Shown: positions 32,875 through 48,066 of the stretch, in pieces
Position numbering within the stretch: position 1 is the stretch's first letter
Layout of the letters: the number at the start of each line of letters is the position of its first letter
NCBI RefSeq assembly: GCF_036320965.1
Contig: NC_092286.1
Span: 27,848,177-27,912,176 of the forward strand
Direction: 5' to 3'
From: Panulirus ornatus
Taxonomy: Eukaryota > Arthropoda > Malacostraca > Decapoda > Palinuridae
Length of the DNA stretch: 64,000 bases
Made by a program: the position numbers and the translations under genes
The notes under the pieces: model-generated
Told to the model about the DNA's origin: nothing
The model's input: only the letters and a program-made list of their open reading frames with translations
The model's database searches: none

Positions 32875-35293
32875 AATATTGTACTATCCTTCATAATATT
32901 GTACTATCCTTCATAATATTGTACTATCCATCATAATATTGTACTATCCATCATAATATTGTACTATCCTTCATAATATTGTACTATCCTTCATAATATT
33001 GTACTATCCTTCATAATATTGTACTATCCTTCATAATATTGTACTATCCTTCATAATATTGTACTATCCATCATAATATTGTACTATCCATCATAATATT
33101 GTACTATCCTTCATAATATTGTACTATCCATCATAATATTGTACTATCCTTCATAATATTGTACTATCCTTCATAATATTGTACTATCCTTCATAATATT
33201 GTACTATCCTTCATAATATTGTACATTCCATCATAATTGTACTATCCATCATAATATTGTACTATCCTTCATAATATTGTACTATCCATCATATATTGTA
33301 CTATCCTTCATAATATTGTACTATCCTTCATAATATTGTACTATCCTTCATAATATTGTACTATCCATCATAATATTGTACTATCCTTCATAATATTGTA
33401 CTATCCTTCATAATATTGTACTATCCTTCATAATATTGTACTATCCTTCATAATATTGTACTATCCTTCATATATTGTACTATCCTTCATAATATTGTAC
33501 TATCCTTCATAATATTGTACTATCCTTCATAATATTGTACTATCCTTCATAATATTGTACTATCCTTCATAATATTGTACTATCCTTCATAATATTGTAC
33601 TATCCTTCATAATATTGTACTATCCTTCATAATATTGTTACTATCCTTCATAATATTGTACTATCCTTCATAATATTGTACTATCCTTCATAATATTGTA
33701 CTATCCTTCATAATATTGTACTATCCTTCATAATATTGTACTATCCTTCATAATATTGTACTATCCATCATAATATTGTACTATCCTTCATAATATTGTA
33801 CTATCCTTCATAATATTGTACTATCCTTCATAATATTGTACTATCCTTCATAATATTGTACTATCCTTCATAATATTGTACTATCCTTCATAATATTGTA
33901 CTATCCATCATAATATTGTACTATCCTTCATAATATTGTACTATCCTTCATAATATTGTACTATCCTTCATAATATTGTACTATCCTTCATAATATTGTA
34001 CTATCCTTCATAATATTGTACTATCCTTCATAATATTGTACTATCCTTCATAATATTGTACTATCCTTCATAATATTGTACTATCCATCATAATATTGTA
34101 CTATCCTTCATAATATTGTACTATCCATCATAATATTGTACTATCCTTCATAATATTGTACTATCCTTCATAATATTGTACTATCCTTCATAATATTGTA
34201 CTATCCATCATAATATTGTACTATCCTTCATAATATTGTACTATCCTTCATAATATTGTACTATCCTTCATAATATTGTACTATCCTTCATAATATTGTA
34301 CTATCCTTCATAATATTGTACTATCCTTCATAATATTGTACTATCCATCATAATATTGTACTATCCTTCATAATATTGTACTATCCTTCATAATATTGTA
34401 CTATCCTTCATAATATTGTACTATCCTTCATAATATTGTACTATCCTTTCATAATATTGTACTATCCATCATAATATTGTACTATCCTTCATAATATTGT
34501 ACTATCCTTCATAATATTGTACTATCCTTCATAATATTGTACTATCCTTCATAATATTGTACTATCCTTCATAATATTGTACTATCCATCATAATATTGT
34601 ACTATCCATCATAATATTGTACTATCCTTCATAATATTGTACTATCCTTCATAATATTGTACTATCCTCATAATATTGTACTATCCTTCATAATATTGTA
34701 CTATCCTTCATAATATTGTACTATCCTTCATAATATTGTACTATCCTTCATAATATTGTACTATCCTTCCTAATATTGTACTATCCATCATAATATTGTA
34801 CTATCCATCATAATATTGTACTATCCTTCATAATATTGTACTATCCTTCATAATATTGTACTATCCTTCATAATATTGTACTATCCTTCATAATATTGTA
34901 CTATCCTTCATAATATTGTACTATCCTTCATAATATGTACTATCCTTCTTAATATTGTACTATCCATCATAATATTGTACTATCCATCATAATATTGTAC
35001 TATCCTTCATAATATTGTACTATCCTTCATAATATTGTACTATCCTTCATAATATTGTACTATCCTTCATAATATTGTACTATCCTTCATAATATTGTAC
35101 TATCCATCATAATATTGTACTATCCTTCATAATATTGTACTATCCTTCATAATATTGTACTATCCTTCATAATATTGTACTATCCTTCATAATATTGTAC
35201 TATCCTTCATAATATTGTACTATCCTTCATAATATTGTACTATCCTTCATAATATTGTACTATCCTTCATAATATTGTACTATCCTTCATAAT
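32875..35293. repeat. Tandem array, 20-bp AT-rich satellite
   Basis: About 121 copies of ctatccttcataatattgta. The commonest variant is catcat for cttcat, and a few one-base deletions occur (about 33236, 33294, 33471, 34670, 34935). It begins directly at the LINE boundary and ends at about 35293. This is the host array of the LINE insertion. Confidence 0.98.
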
Positions 35294-35412
35294 AGTGTTA
35301 ATTAGTTTCAATGTTTACCTAATAATGTATTATGTATCCGGGTTTTCCCCCACATCATGTTTGTTTATTTATGTTTACATCTTACTGAAGTCTATCCAAG
35401 TTCCATGGCGGA
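35294..35412. other. Short unique spacer
   Basis: About 120 bp of AT-rich sequence without period or recognised gene. Confidence 0.5.
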
Positions 35413-35800
35413 GGATTTGTCTATCTATTTTTGAATTTGTCTATCTATTTTTGAATTTTTCTATCTATTTTTGAATTTTTCTATCTATTTTTGAATTTTT
35501 CTATTTTTGAATTTTTCTATCTATTTTTGAATTTTTCTATCTATTTTTGAATTTTTATATCTATTTTTCAATTTTTCTATCTATTTTTGAATTTTCATAT
35601 CTATTTTTCAATTTTTCTATCTATTTTTGAATTTTTATATCTATTTTTCAATTTTTCTATCTATTTTTGAATTTTTCTATTTTTGAATTTGTCTATCTAT
35701 TTTTGAATTTTTATATCTATTTTTCAATTTTTCTATCTATTTTTGAATTTTTCTATTTTTGAATTTGTCTATCTATTTTTGAATTTTTCTATCTATTTTT
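35413..35800. repeat. Tandem array, 20-bp T-rich unit
   Basis: About 19 copies of tctatctatttttgaatttt, with a shorter 13-bp form ctatttttgaatt at several points and tatatc/ttcaatt variants in blocks. Confidence 0.94.
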
Positions 35801-35862
35801 TTAATAGATTCTTATTTGCTGCCTCAGTCAAGACGAAAACTTGAATGTATGAATGGATAGAC

Positions 35863-36225
35863 ATACGGATGAACAGATAGATAGATAGACTGAATAGATG
35901 GATAGACATATAGACTGATAGATAGATAGATAGATAGATAAATAGGTAGAATAGACGGATAGACAGATAGACTGATAGACAGACAGAGATAAAATAGACA
36001 GATAGACATAGATAGATAGATAGATAGATAGACAGAATAAATGGATAGACATATAGACTGATAGATGAATAGATGGATAGATAGATAGACAAATAGATAG
36101 ATAGAATAGACGGATAGACATATAAACTGATAGATAGATGGATAGATAAATAGATAGATAGACAAACAGATAGATGGATAGACAGAACAGACGGATAGAC
36201 ATATAGACTAATAGATAGATAGACG
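35863..36225. repeat. GATA/GACA imperfect tetranucleotide repeat
   Basis: gatagata runs are mixed with gacagata, gaatagac and catatagactgatag blocks; the longer block with cggatagacatata recurs about every 75 to 100 bp. Minus frames read Leu/Ser/Ile/Tyr repeats, by-products. Confidence 0.92.
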
Positions 36226-36485
36226 GGTAAAAACATTTCTGCAGTGGGAAGATCCCCCCTTCCCCCCCTCCTTGCCACCCACCGATACACCCAAATTCTC
36301 TGTAACATCACCCTGGGAAGGAAAAAATCCCACCTGCCTCACACACACACACACAACACACAAAACACAACCACAAAACCCCACACACACACACACACGG
36401 TTCCCGTGTGTGTGTGTGTGTGTGGTGTGTGTTGTGTGTGTGTGTGCTTCTTCGGTCCCGGGTGGGCACATGATAAAAAATCTTT
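36226..36485. other. Spacer with a CA/GT inverted repeat
   Basis: About 110 bp of unique sequence precede (CA)n-rich DNA at 36338-36400 and (GT)n at 36404-36446. Positions 36382-36400 and 36404-36422 are exact reverse complements (19 bp) around the loop ttc. This gives a strong hairpin. Confidence 0.85.
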
Positions 36486-38530
<2,045 letters not shown>

Positions 38531-38661
38531 CACCCACCACATGTGAGCTCTGAGCCATCCAAAAGGGTCTTTCAGCACAGCTGGCTCGTGTGTGTGTGTG
38601 TGTGTGTGTGTATGTGCTGAGGTCAGGGATCTGTAAGACTCCGTTTTCTGTACACGTTTAA
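38531..38661. other. Spacer with short (GT)n
   Basis: Unique sequence with (GT)n at 38588-38611; no gene. Confidence 0.7.
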
Positions 38662-41218
38662 GTACAGTAACCCCAGTGGTTTTGCCTCGGAAATGGTCAT
38701 AACCCCAGTGGTTTGCTCGGTACTGGTCATCAACCCCAGTGGGTTTTGCTCGGTACTTATCATCAACCCCCTTTGGTTTTTGCCCCGGTACTGGTTCTCA
38801 ACCCCATTTGGGTTTTGCTCGGAAATGGTCATCAACCCCAGTGGTTTATGCTCGGTACTGGTTCCAAACAACCCCAGTGGTTATGCTCGTACTGGTCAAC
38901 AACCCCAGTGGTTATGCTCCGGGGACTGGTTTCCCCAAAAAACCAAAAAAAAAACCCAAAAAATTTTGGGTTTTTTTTTGCCCCGGTAACTGTCATCAAC
39001 CCAGTGGTTATGCACGAAATGGTTTATCAACCCCAGTGGGTTTAAGCTCGGAAATTTGGGCATCAACCCCAGTGGTTATGCTCGGTACTGGCATCCCAAA
39101 CCCCCGTGGTTAATGCCCCGGGGCCCGGTTTCACAACCCCAGTGGTTAAGCCCCGGTACTGTTCATCAACCCCAGTGGTTAAGCTCGTACTGGTTCACAA
39201 CCCCATGGTTATGCTCGGTACAATGTTTCAAAAACCCCAGTGGTTTTTGCCGGTATTGGTTTCAAACAACCCATGAATTTTCTCGGTAAACAGGTCATCA
39301 ACCCCAGGTTATGCTCGGGACCCGGTTATCAAAAACCCCCGATGGTTATGCCGGTAAATGTTTAACAACCCCAGTGATTATGCTCGGTACTGGTTCATCA
39401 AACCCCAGTGGTTTATGCTCGGTAAAAGGTCATCAACCCCCAGGGTTAAGCTCGGTACAGGTCACAACCCCAGTGGTTATGCTGATACGGTCATCAACCC
39501 CAGTGGTTATGCTCGTAAATGATCATCAACCCCTGTGGTTATGCTCGGTACAGGTCATCAACCCCCAGGGTTATGCTCGGGACTGGCATCAACCCCTTGG
39601 TTATGCTCGTACAGGCATCAACCCCAGGGTTATGCCGGTTCAGGTCACAACCCCAGTGGTTAAGCTTTGGACAGGTCCCTCAACCCCAGTTTGGGGTTTT
39701 GCTCGGTACTGGTCATCAGCCCTAGTGGTTATGCTCGGTTTCTGGGCATCAACCCCAGTGGTTATGCACGGGGACCCGGTCCCTCAACCCCCGTGGTTAT
39801 GCTCGGTAAATGGCATCAACCCCCCGTGGTTTTTGCTCGGTCCCGGTCAACCCGTGGGTTATTCTCGGTACAGGGCATCAACCCCTAAAGGTTATTTCTC
39901 GGTAAATTTGGGCATTTAAAAACCCCGTGTTATGCTCGTACGGTCAACAACCCCAGTGGTTATGCTCGGTACCCGGTCATCAACCCCTGTGGTTTTTGCC
40001 GGTACTGGTCAACAACCCCAGTGGTTATCTCGGTACAGGTTCCCTCACCCCTTGGTTTGCTCGGTAACAGGTTTATCCCAAACCCCCTGGTTATGCCGTA
40101 CTGATCATCAACCCCCGTGGTTATGCTCGGTAAAATTTATCAACCCCAGTAGTTATGCTCCGTACAGTCATCAACCCCAGTGGTTAGCTCGGTAAATGGT
40201 CCCTCAACCCCAGTGGTTGTGCTCGGTACTGGTCATCAACCCCAGTGGTTATGCTCGGAAAAGGTCATCATCCCCCCGTGGTTTTTGCCGGTACTGGGTC
40301 AAAACAACCCCAGGGTTTTTTCCCTTTGGTACGGTCATCAACCCCTTGGGTTTATGCTCGGTACTGGTCCCTCAACCCCAGTGGTTATCTCGGTACTTTG
40401 GGCATCAACCCTGTGGTTATCTCGTAACTGGTCAAAACCCAAACCCCTGGTTATGCTCGGTACTGGTCATCAACCCCAGTGGTTATGCTCGGTACTGGTC
40501 ATCAACCCCTGTGGTTATGCTCGGTACTGGTCATCAACCCCAGTGGTTATGCTCGTACTGGTTCTCAACCCCAGTGGTTAGGGCTCGTACAGGTCATCAA
40601 CCCCTTGGTTAAGCCGGTACTGGTCATCAATCCCAGGGGTTTATGCCCCGGTACAGGTCATCAACCCCTGGGGTTTATGCTCGGTACAGGTCATACAACC
40701 CCAGGGGTTTTAGGGCCGGTACTGGTCATCAACCCCAATGGTTATGCTCGGTACAGGTCATCAACCCCAGTATTTAAAGCTGGGAAACAGGTCATCAACC
40801 CCAGTGGTTATGCTCAGTACAGGTCATCAACTCCAGTGGTTATGCTCGGTACTGGTCATCAGCCCCAGTGGTTATGCTCGGTACTGGTCATCAACCCCAG
40901 TGGTTATCTTCGGCACTGGTCATCAATCCCAGTGGTTATGCTCGGTACTGGTCATCAACCCCAGTGGTTATCCTCGGTACTGGTCATCAACCCCAGTGGT
41001 TATGCTCGGTACTGGTTCATCAACCCCTTGGTTATGCTCGGTACAGGTCATGAACCCCAGTAGTTATGCTCGGTACAGGTCATCAACCCCAGAGGTTATG
41101 CTCGGTACAGGTCATCAACCCCAGTGGTTATGCTCGGTACTGGTCATCAACCCCAGTGGTTATGCTCGGTACTGGTCATCAACCCCAGTGGTTATGCTCG
41201 GTACTGGTCATCAACAGT
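38662..41218. repeat. Tandem array, 32-bp unit
   Basis: About 80 copies of a 32-bp unit, ccccagtggttatgctcggt followed by actggtcatcaa. Copies at about 40760-41218 are nearly uniform (actgg/acagg variation). From 38662 to about 40760 most copies have base losses, doubled bases and homopolymer changes (for example gggcccggtttca). Open plus frames read a 32-residue Leu/Gly/Pro/Trp cycle, a by-product. Confidence 0.95.
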
Positions 41219-41539
41219 GAACACCAGTGACACTCAACAGACACATCCCGTTCTCTCTCTTGTGCCACAGTCACGGCCAAGCTGTTCACACAACAGTGGC
41301 GGGGGGGGGGGGGGGGAGTATAAAGTGTCGTCTGGCTGGCTGTAATTCTCCCCCACCCCTCACCCCCCCACCCCACCACGTTGTTTACACAGCTGGCCAA
41401 CAACACTAACAACAACAACAACAACAAGAACAAGAACAAGAACAGTGTTTGCTAAGCTAAGACACAGCTGAACATCTGTGTCCAACCCCCCCCCCCCCCA
41501 CCACCCACCCCACGACACAGTCAACGTTGATCAACACTG
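41219..41539. other. Unique island with G run and (AAC)n
   Basis: Mixed sequence with a G run at 41301-41316, C-rich patches, (AAC)n/(AAGAAC)n at about 41406-41445 and a C run near 41489. No gene is recognised. Confidence 0.6.
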
Positions 41540-42475
41540 CCAGCGCTCATCACGCAACGTATTGATCCTCTTAAGTGTTGTACAATACAGGTCATCATAG
41601 AACGTGTTGATCCTCTTAAGTGTTGTACAATACAGGTCATCATAGAACGTGTTGATCCTCTTAAGAGTTGTACAATACAGGTCATCACAGAACGTGTTGA
41701 TCCTCTTAAGTGTTGTACAATACAGGTCATCACAGAACGTATTGATCCTCTTAAGTGTTGTACAATACAGGTCATCAGAGAACGTATTGATCCTCTAAAG
41801 AGTTGTACAATACAAGTCATCACGCAACGTACTAACCCTCTTAAGTGTTGTACAATAGGTCATCATAGAACGTATTGATCCTCTTAAGAGTTGTACAATA
41901 CAGGTCATCATAGAACGTATTGATCCTCTTAAGAGTTGTACAATACAGGTCATCAGAGAACGTATTGATCCTCTTAAGAGTTGTACAATACAGGTCATCA
42001 GAGAACGTATTGATCCTCTAAAGAGTTGTACAATACATGTCATCACGCAAGGTATTGACCCTCTTAAGTGTTGTACAATACAGGTCATCACAGAACGCAT
42101 TGATCCTCTTAAGAGTTGTACAACAGGTCACCACGGAACGTATTGATGCTCTTACGAGTTGTACAATAGGTCATCATGGAACGTATTGATCCTCTTAAGA
42201 GTCGTACAATAAGTCATCACGGAACGTATTGATCCTCTTAAGAGTTGTACAATAAGTCATCACGGAACGTATTGATCCTCTTAAGAGTTGTACAATAGGT
42301 CATCACGGAACGTATTGATCCTCTTAAGAGTTGTACATTAGGTCATCACGGAACGTATTGATCCACTTAAGAGTTGTACAATAAGTCATCACAGAACGTA
42401 TTGATCCTCTTAAGAGTTGTACAATACAGGTCATCACGCAACGTATTGATCCTCTTAAGAGTTGTACAACACAGG
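41540..42475. repeat. Tandem array, 42/45-bp unit with CTCTTAAGAG palindrome
   Basis: About 21 copies of a unit containing aacgtattgatcctcttaag, agttgtacaata and caggtcatcac. The 45-bp form dominates on the left. A 42-bp form lacking the three bases after acaata dominates from about 42120. Many units carry the perfect 10-bp palindrome ctcttaagag; others read ctcttaagtg. Because 45 and 42 are multiples of three, one minus frame repeats a 15-residue peptide for about 100 codons. I do not consider it a gene. Confidence 0.96.
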
Positions 42476-42544
42476 TCAATATCACTGTGGTTCCTTTCAG
42501 TGACCCTACTTAAGAGCCACACTTAACACACTTCAAAATAAAGA
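42476..42544. other. Short unique spacer
   Basis: About 70 bp of ordinary sequence with no feature. Confidence 0.5.
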
Positions 42545-43515
42545 TAAGTAGAGATAAAGATAAAGATACAGATAAGCTAGATAAGGTACAAGATAAAGCT
42601 TAGCTAAGCTAACATAAGTACAGATAAGATAAAGCTAAGATAAAGCTAAGATACAGATAAGATAAAGATAAGATAAAGCTAAGATACAGATAAGATAAAG
42701 ATAAGATAAAGCTAAGATACAGATAAGATAAAGATAAGATACAGATAAGATAAAGATAAGATAAAGCTAAGATACAGATAAAGATAAGATAAAGCTAAGT
42801 TACAGATAAAAAAATAACATAAAGCTAACTACAGATAAAGATAACAAAAAAGCTAAGATACAGAAAAGATAAGATAAAGCAAAGATACAATAAAGAAAAT
42901 AAAGCAAGATACAGATAAAGATAAGATATAGCTAAGCTACGGGATAAAGATAAGAAAACAGCTAAGATACAGAAAAAGATAATAAAGCTAAGATACAGAT
43001 AAAGATAAATAAAGCTAAATACAGAAAAAAGATAAGATAAAGCTAAGATACAGATAAGATAAGATAAAGCTAAGATACAGATAAAGATAAGATAAAGCTA
43101 AGATACAGATAAAGATAAGATAAAGCTAAGATACAGATAAAGATAAGATAACGCTAAGATACAGATAAAGATAAGATACAGCTAAGATACAGATAAAGAT
43201 AAGATACAGCTAAGATACAGATAAAGATAAGATAACGCTAAGATACAGATAAAGATAAGATACAGCTAAGATACAGATAAAGATAAGATAAAGCTAAGAT
43301 ACAGATAAAGATAAGATAACGCTAAGATACAGATAAAGATAAGATACAGCTAAGATACAGATAAAGAAAAGATAAAGCTAAGTACAGATAAAGATAAGAT
43401 AACGCTAAGATACAGATAAAGATAAGATACAGCTAAGATACAGATAAAGATAAGATAAAGCTAAGATAAAGATAAGATAACGCTAAGATACAGATAAAGA
43501 TAAAGCTAAGATAAA
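42545..43515. repeat. Tandem array, ~27-bp GATA-rich unit
   Basis: About 36 copies of agctaagatacagataaaga plus taagata, with shorter units on the left (22 to 27 bp). Each unit contains two or three agataa/agatac words, so matches to the WGATAR motif occur roughly every 10 bp on the plus strand. About 42790-43030 shows indels and a/t losses; the right half is clean. Confidence 0.95.
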
Positions 43516-43987
43516 ATGTCTATATTGTCCAACTGCACACATGATACAAAATGACATTATGATCAACATGTTACAAACTCGATTAAGAACCCAATCATTT
43601 AATTACCTTTCATAAAAAAAACGCCAAATTATATAATTCTACCAAGAGATATAATAACCCACTGGGGATAATACCACTTGCAGGAACCCCCACTGGAAGT
43701 AAACCCCACCACCCCCTAGGAAAACCATAACCTCCTCCCCCCCATACAAATATTCGTGATCTTAAATACTTTATTATTTAGCCAGATGGAGCCTAAGTAA
43801 TATTGTCCCCCCCCCCCCCCGACCCTTCCCCCGGAGCAAGGGGACCGATAGACCAACTCGATAGATAGATAGATGTCTCTGCTTGCCCTCCGCTGATAGA
43901 TAAAACTTGGCACATGACCTTTTTGTATAAGGTCACCCCAGAGAAGCCTCCCCCTTACACTGACCCCAGACAAGACTGCGACACCAC
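43516..43987. other. Unique island
   Basis: About 470 bp of mixed sequence, AT-rich on the left and C-rich near 43690-43740 and 43807-43820, with a short (GATA)n at about 43860-43873. A minus-strand open frame from the following array reads through it for about 90 codons (down to 43716) without a recognisable domain. Confidence 0.55.
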
Positions 43988-46432
43988 CTGCCATAACTGA
44001 GTACATGAATATCCCTGCCATAACTGAGTACATGAATATCCCTGCCATAACTGAGTACATGAATATCCCTGCCATAACTGAGTACATGAATATCCCTGCC
44101 ATAACTGAGTACATGAACTCCCTGCCATAACTGAGTACATGAATATCCCTGCCATAACTGAGTACATGAATATCCCTGCCATAACTGAGTACATGAACAT
44201 CCCTGCCATAACTGAGTGCATGAATATCCCTGCCATAACTGAGTACATGAACATCCCTACCATAACTGAGTACATGAATATCCCTGCCATAACTGAGTAC
44301 ATGAATATCCCTGCCATAACTGAGTACATGAACATCCCTGCCATAACTGAGTACATGAATATCCCTGCCATAACTGAGTACATGAATATCCCTGCCATAA
44401 CTGAATACATGAATATCCCTGCCATAACTGAGTACATGAATATCCCTGCCATAACTGAGTACATGAATATCCCTGCCCATATCTGATACATGAATATCCC
44501 TGCCATAACTGAGTACATGAACATCCCTACCATAACTGAATACATGAATATCCCTGCCATAACTGAGTACATGAATATCCCTGCCATAACTGAGTACATG
44601 AATATCCCTGCCATAACTGAGTACATGAATATCCCTGCCATAACTGAGTACATGAATATCCCTGCCATAACTGAATACATGAATATCCCTGCCATAACTG
44701 AGTACATGAATATCCCTGCCATAACTGAGTACATGAATATCCCTGCCATAACTGAGTACATGAATATCCCTGCCATAACTGAGTACATGAATATCCCTGC
44801 CATAACTGAGTACATGAATATCCCTGCCATAACTGAGTACATGAATATCCCTGCCATAACTGAGTACATGAATATCCCTGCCATAACTGAGTACATGAAT
44901 ATCCCTGCCATAACTGAGTACATGAATATCCCTGCCATAACTGAGTACATGAATATCCCTGCCATAACTGAGTACATGAATATCCCTGCCATAACTGAGT
45001 ACATGAATATCCCTGCCATAACTGAGTACATGAATATCCCTGCCATAACTGAGTACATGAATATCCCTGCCATAACTGAGTACATGAATATCCCTGCCAT
45101 AACTGAGTACATGAATATCCCTGCCATAACTGAGTACATGAATATCCCTGCCATAACTGAGTACATGAATATCCCTGCCATAACTGAGCATGAATATCCC
45201 TCCATAACTGATCATAATATCCCTGCCATAACTGAGTACATGAATATCCCTGCCATAACTGAGTACATGAATATCCCTGCCATAACTGAGTACATGAATA
45301 TCCCTGCCATAACTGAGTGCATGAATATCCCTGCCATAACTGAGTACATGAATATCCCTGCCATAACTGAGTGCATGAATATCCCTGCCATAACTGAGTA
45401 CATGAATATTCCCTGCCATAACTGAGTACATGAATTTCCCCATACAGTCTGAATTGCCATAACTGAGTACATGAATATCGCCATAACGATATGAAATCCC
45501 TGCCATAACTGAGTACATGAATATCCCTGCCATAACTGAGTACATGAATTCCCTGCCATAACTGAGTCATGAATCCTGCCATAACTGATCAGAATCCCTG
45601 CCATAACTGAGTCATGAATTCCCTGCCATAACTGATACATGAATTTCCCTGCCATAACTGAGTACATGAATATCCCTGCCATAACTGAGTACATGAATTT
45701 CCCTGCCATAACTGAGTACATGAATATCCCTGCCATAACTGAGTACATGAATACCCTGCCATAACTGAGTACAATGAATATCCCTGCCATAACTGAGTAC
45801 ATGAATATCCCTGCCAACTGAGTCATGAATCCCTGCCAAACGAGTACATGAATATCCCTGCCAAACTGATACTGAATATCCCGCCATAACTGATCATGAT
45901 ATCTGCCAATATGATAACCCTGCAAACTGAGTACATGAATATCCCTGCCATAACTGAGTACATGAATTTCCCTGCCATAACTGAGTACATGAATATCCCT
46001 GCCATAACTGAGTACATGAATTTCCCTGCCATAACTGAGTACATGAATATTCCCTGCCATAACTGAGTACATGAATATCCCTGCCATTAACTGAGTACAT
46101 GAAATCCCTGCCATAACTGAGTAACATGAATATCCCTGCCATAACTGAGTACATGAATTCCCTGCATAACGAGTCATGAATTCCCTGCCATAACTGATAC
46201 AAAACCCTGCCAAATGATCATGAATTTCCTGCCATAACTGAGTACATGAATATCCCTGCCATAACTGAGTACATGAATTTCCCTGCCATAACTGAGTACA
46301 TGAATTTCCCTGCCATAACTGAGTACATGAATATCCCTGCCATAACTGAGTACATGAATTTCCCTGCCATAACTGAGTACATGAATATCCCTGCCATAAC
46401 TGAGTACATGAATTTCCCTGCCATAACTCAAA
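43988..46432. repeat. Tandem array, 27-bp unit, frame-preserving
   Basis: About 90 copies of a 27-bp unit, ccctgccataactgagtaca then tgaatat. Because 27 is a multiple of three and several frames lack stops, monotonous 9-residue repeats are open on both strands: MNIPAITEY (plus) for 311 codons at 44490-45425, and three minus frames. Sequence is clean at 43988-45180. Base losses are frequent at 45190-46230, and copies are clean again to 46432. tgaattt replaces tgaatat in alternate units on the right. I see no promoter, unique N-terminus or signal peptide, so I regard it as non-coding. Confidence 0.95.
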
Positions 46433-46967
46433 ATCATGTTAACCCCTGACCATGAAACTAAGTCATGTAACTCATGAAAACTCACGTTACTCACGCTAAA
46501 CTATGTAAACATGAATTGTTCCACTGGGCCTAACGGACAACAGTGTCCTTTTCGAAGACCATCCCTTCATGAGGACGAATCCCCCACCATACCCCCACCT
46601 AAAAAAGAGGAAAGATGGGAGGGGCCAAACGAGTATTACTGCAATGCAATCCTCTAAGAGCATGGGCATGAACATCCGAAGGTAGAGTGGGGCGCTTCCC
46701 CCCCCAAACGACATGATTTCCTTCACGAGTGAACGAATCTAATTCAAAATTCCTTTGTGAATCTAAACGTAAACTAATGAAAGATGAAGTGATATGTAAA
46801 TGACGACACAAACCCACATAATTGGACCCCCACTTCTATATATGTAGGGGGGGGGGGGGAAGGGGGACCATTGTTTAACCCCCCCCTACACCTTCCCCCT
46901 ACACAACGCCAGCGAACTAGTCCAGATCCCGTCTTCAATAAGCAAGTCTACGACCAATTATATGACA
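46433..46967. other. Unique island
   Basis: About 535 bp of non-tandem sequence with a few catgaaact-like words at its left edge, a C run near 46698 and a G run near 46847-46860. Short minus-strand frames exist (46496-46726, 46599-46817), but I recognise no protein family. This is one of the longest islands free of arrays. Confidence 0.5.
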
Positions 46968-47490
46968 CCTAACTACCCTTACAGTACGCCTAACGACCCT
47001 TACAGTACTACCACCCTTACAGTACGCCTAACGACCCTTACAGTACACCTACACCTTACACTAAAGACACCTAACGACCCTTACAGTACACCTAACGACC
47101 CTTACAGTACACCTAACGACCCTTACAGTACACGTAACGACCCTTACAGTACACCTAACGACCCTTACAGTACGCCTAACGACCCTTACAGTACACGTAA
47201 CGACCCTTACAGTACACGTAACGACCCTTACAGGGTTACACGAAACTTAAACAAACCCTTTACAGTAAAACTAGTAACGAACCCTTACATTACCTGTAAC
47301 GACCCTCACAGTACACGCAACGACCCTTACAGTACACGTAACGACCCTTACAGTACCTGTAACGACCCTTACAGTACACGTAACGACCCTTACAGTACCT
47401 GTAACGACCCTTACAGTGCACCTAACGACCCTTACGGTACGACTAAGGACCCTTACAGTACGACTAACGACCTTTAAAGTACCTGTAACG
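46968..47490. repeat. Tandem array, 20-bp unit
   Basis: About 26 copies of acgacccttacagtacacct, with cctgta, acgta and gccta variants and one disturbed stretch at about 47230-47290. Most variation lies in the three bases before aacgaccc. Confidence 0.95.
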
Positions 47491-47727
47491 ACCCTATTAT
47501 CTCGTTGGTCCCACAGCCTGGAAGCAGTTCACATTCAAACCTGGACAATGAACAAGTTCAACACGTTACTGGAACTGTTCAAACATCCTGTGTGTTGAAC
47601 ACACACCTAGCAAACACCACCTTGAAAACACCCCCACATCAACCCAACCACCCACCAAACCACTTTGAAGAATTTCCACTGTGAAAAAAAAAAAATATAT
47701 ATATATATTATATATAATATATATAAT

Positions 47728-47763
<36 letters not shown>

Positions 47764-47789
47764 ACACAGACCTCATCCTAAATTTCCAT
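47491..47789. other. Unique spacer with (TA)n
   Basis: About 200 bp of mixed sequence, a short A run and (TA)n with phase breaks at about 47694-47763. Confidence 0.65.
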
Positions 47790-48066
47790 GTCCAGGTCGC
47801 TGGAGTAGGGTGTTATTTCATGTGTGGCGAGGTGGCGACGGAAATGGATGAAGGCAGCAAGTATATGTACATGCGTATATATGCTTATGTCTGAGTGTGT
47901 ATATATATGTATACGTTGAGATGTATAGGAATGTATATGTGTGGTGTGTGGACGTGTATGTATATACATGTGTAAGTGGGCGGGTTGGGCCATTCTTTCG
48001 TCTGTATCCTTGCGCTACCTCGCTAACGCGGGAGACAGCGATTAAGTACAATAAATAAAAATAGAT
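47790..48066 (+). mobile_element. Dispersed repeat family B, copy 2
   Basis: The second copy of the element at 26068. Shared blocks are ggatgaaggcagcaagtat, gtatacgttgagatgtatag, gtgtggacgtgtatgtatat, gggttgggccattctttcg and the tail motif at 48013-48040, followed by ttaagtacaataaataaaa. It is slightly longer and starts further 5' (gtagggtgttatttcatgtg). No coding frame. It again lies next to (TA)n. Confidence 0.75.

Noticed and set aside
46496..46817. Two short minus-strand frames in the unique island
   Set aside because: Under 80 codons, no recognisable motif, and no start context or neighbouring exon to support a gene.
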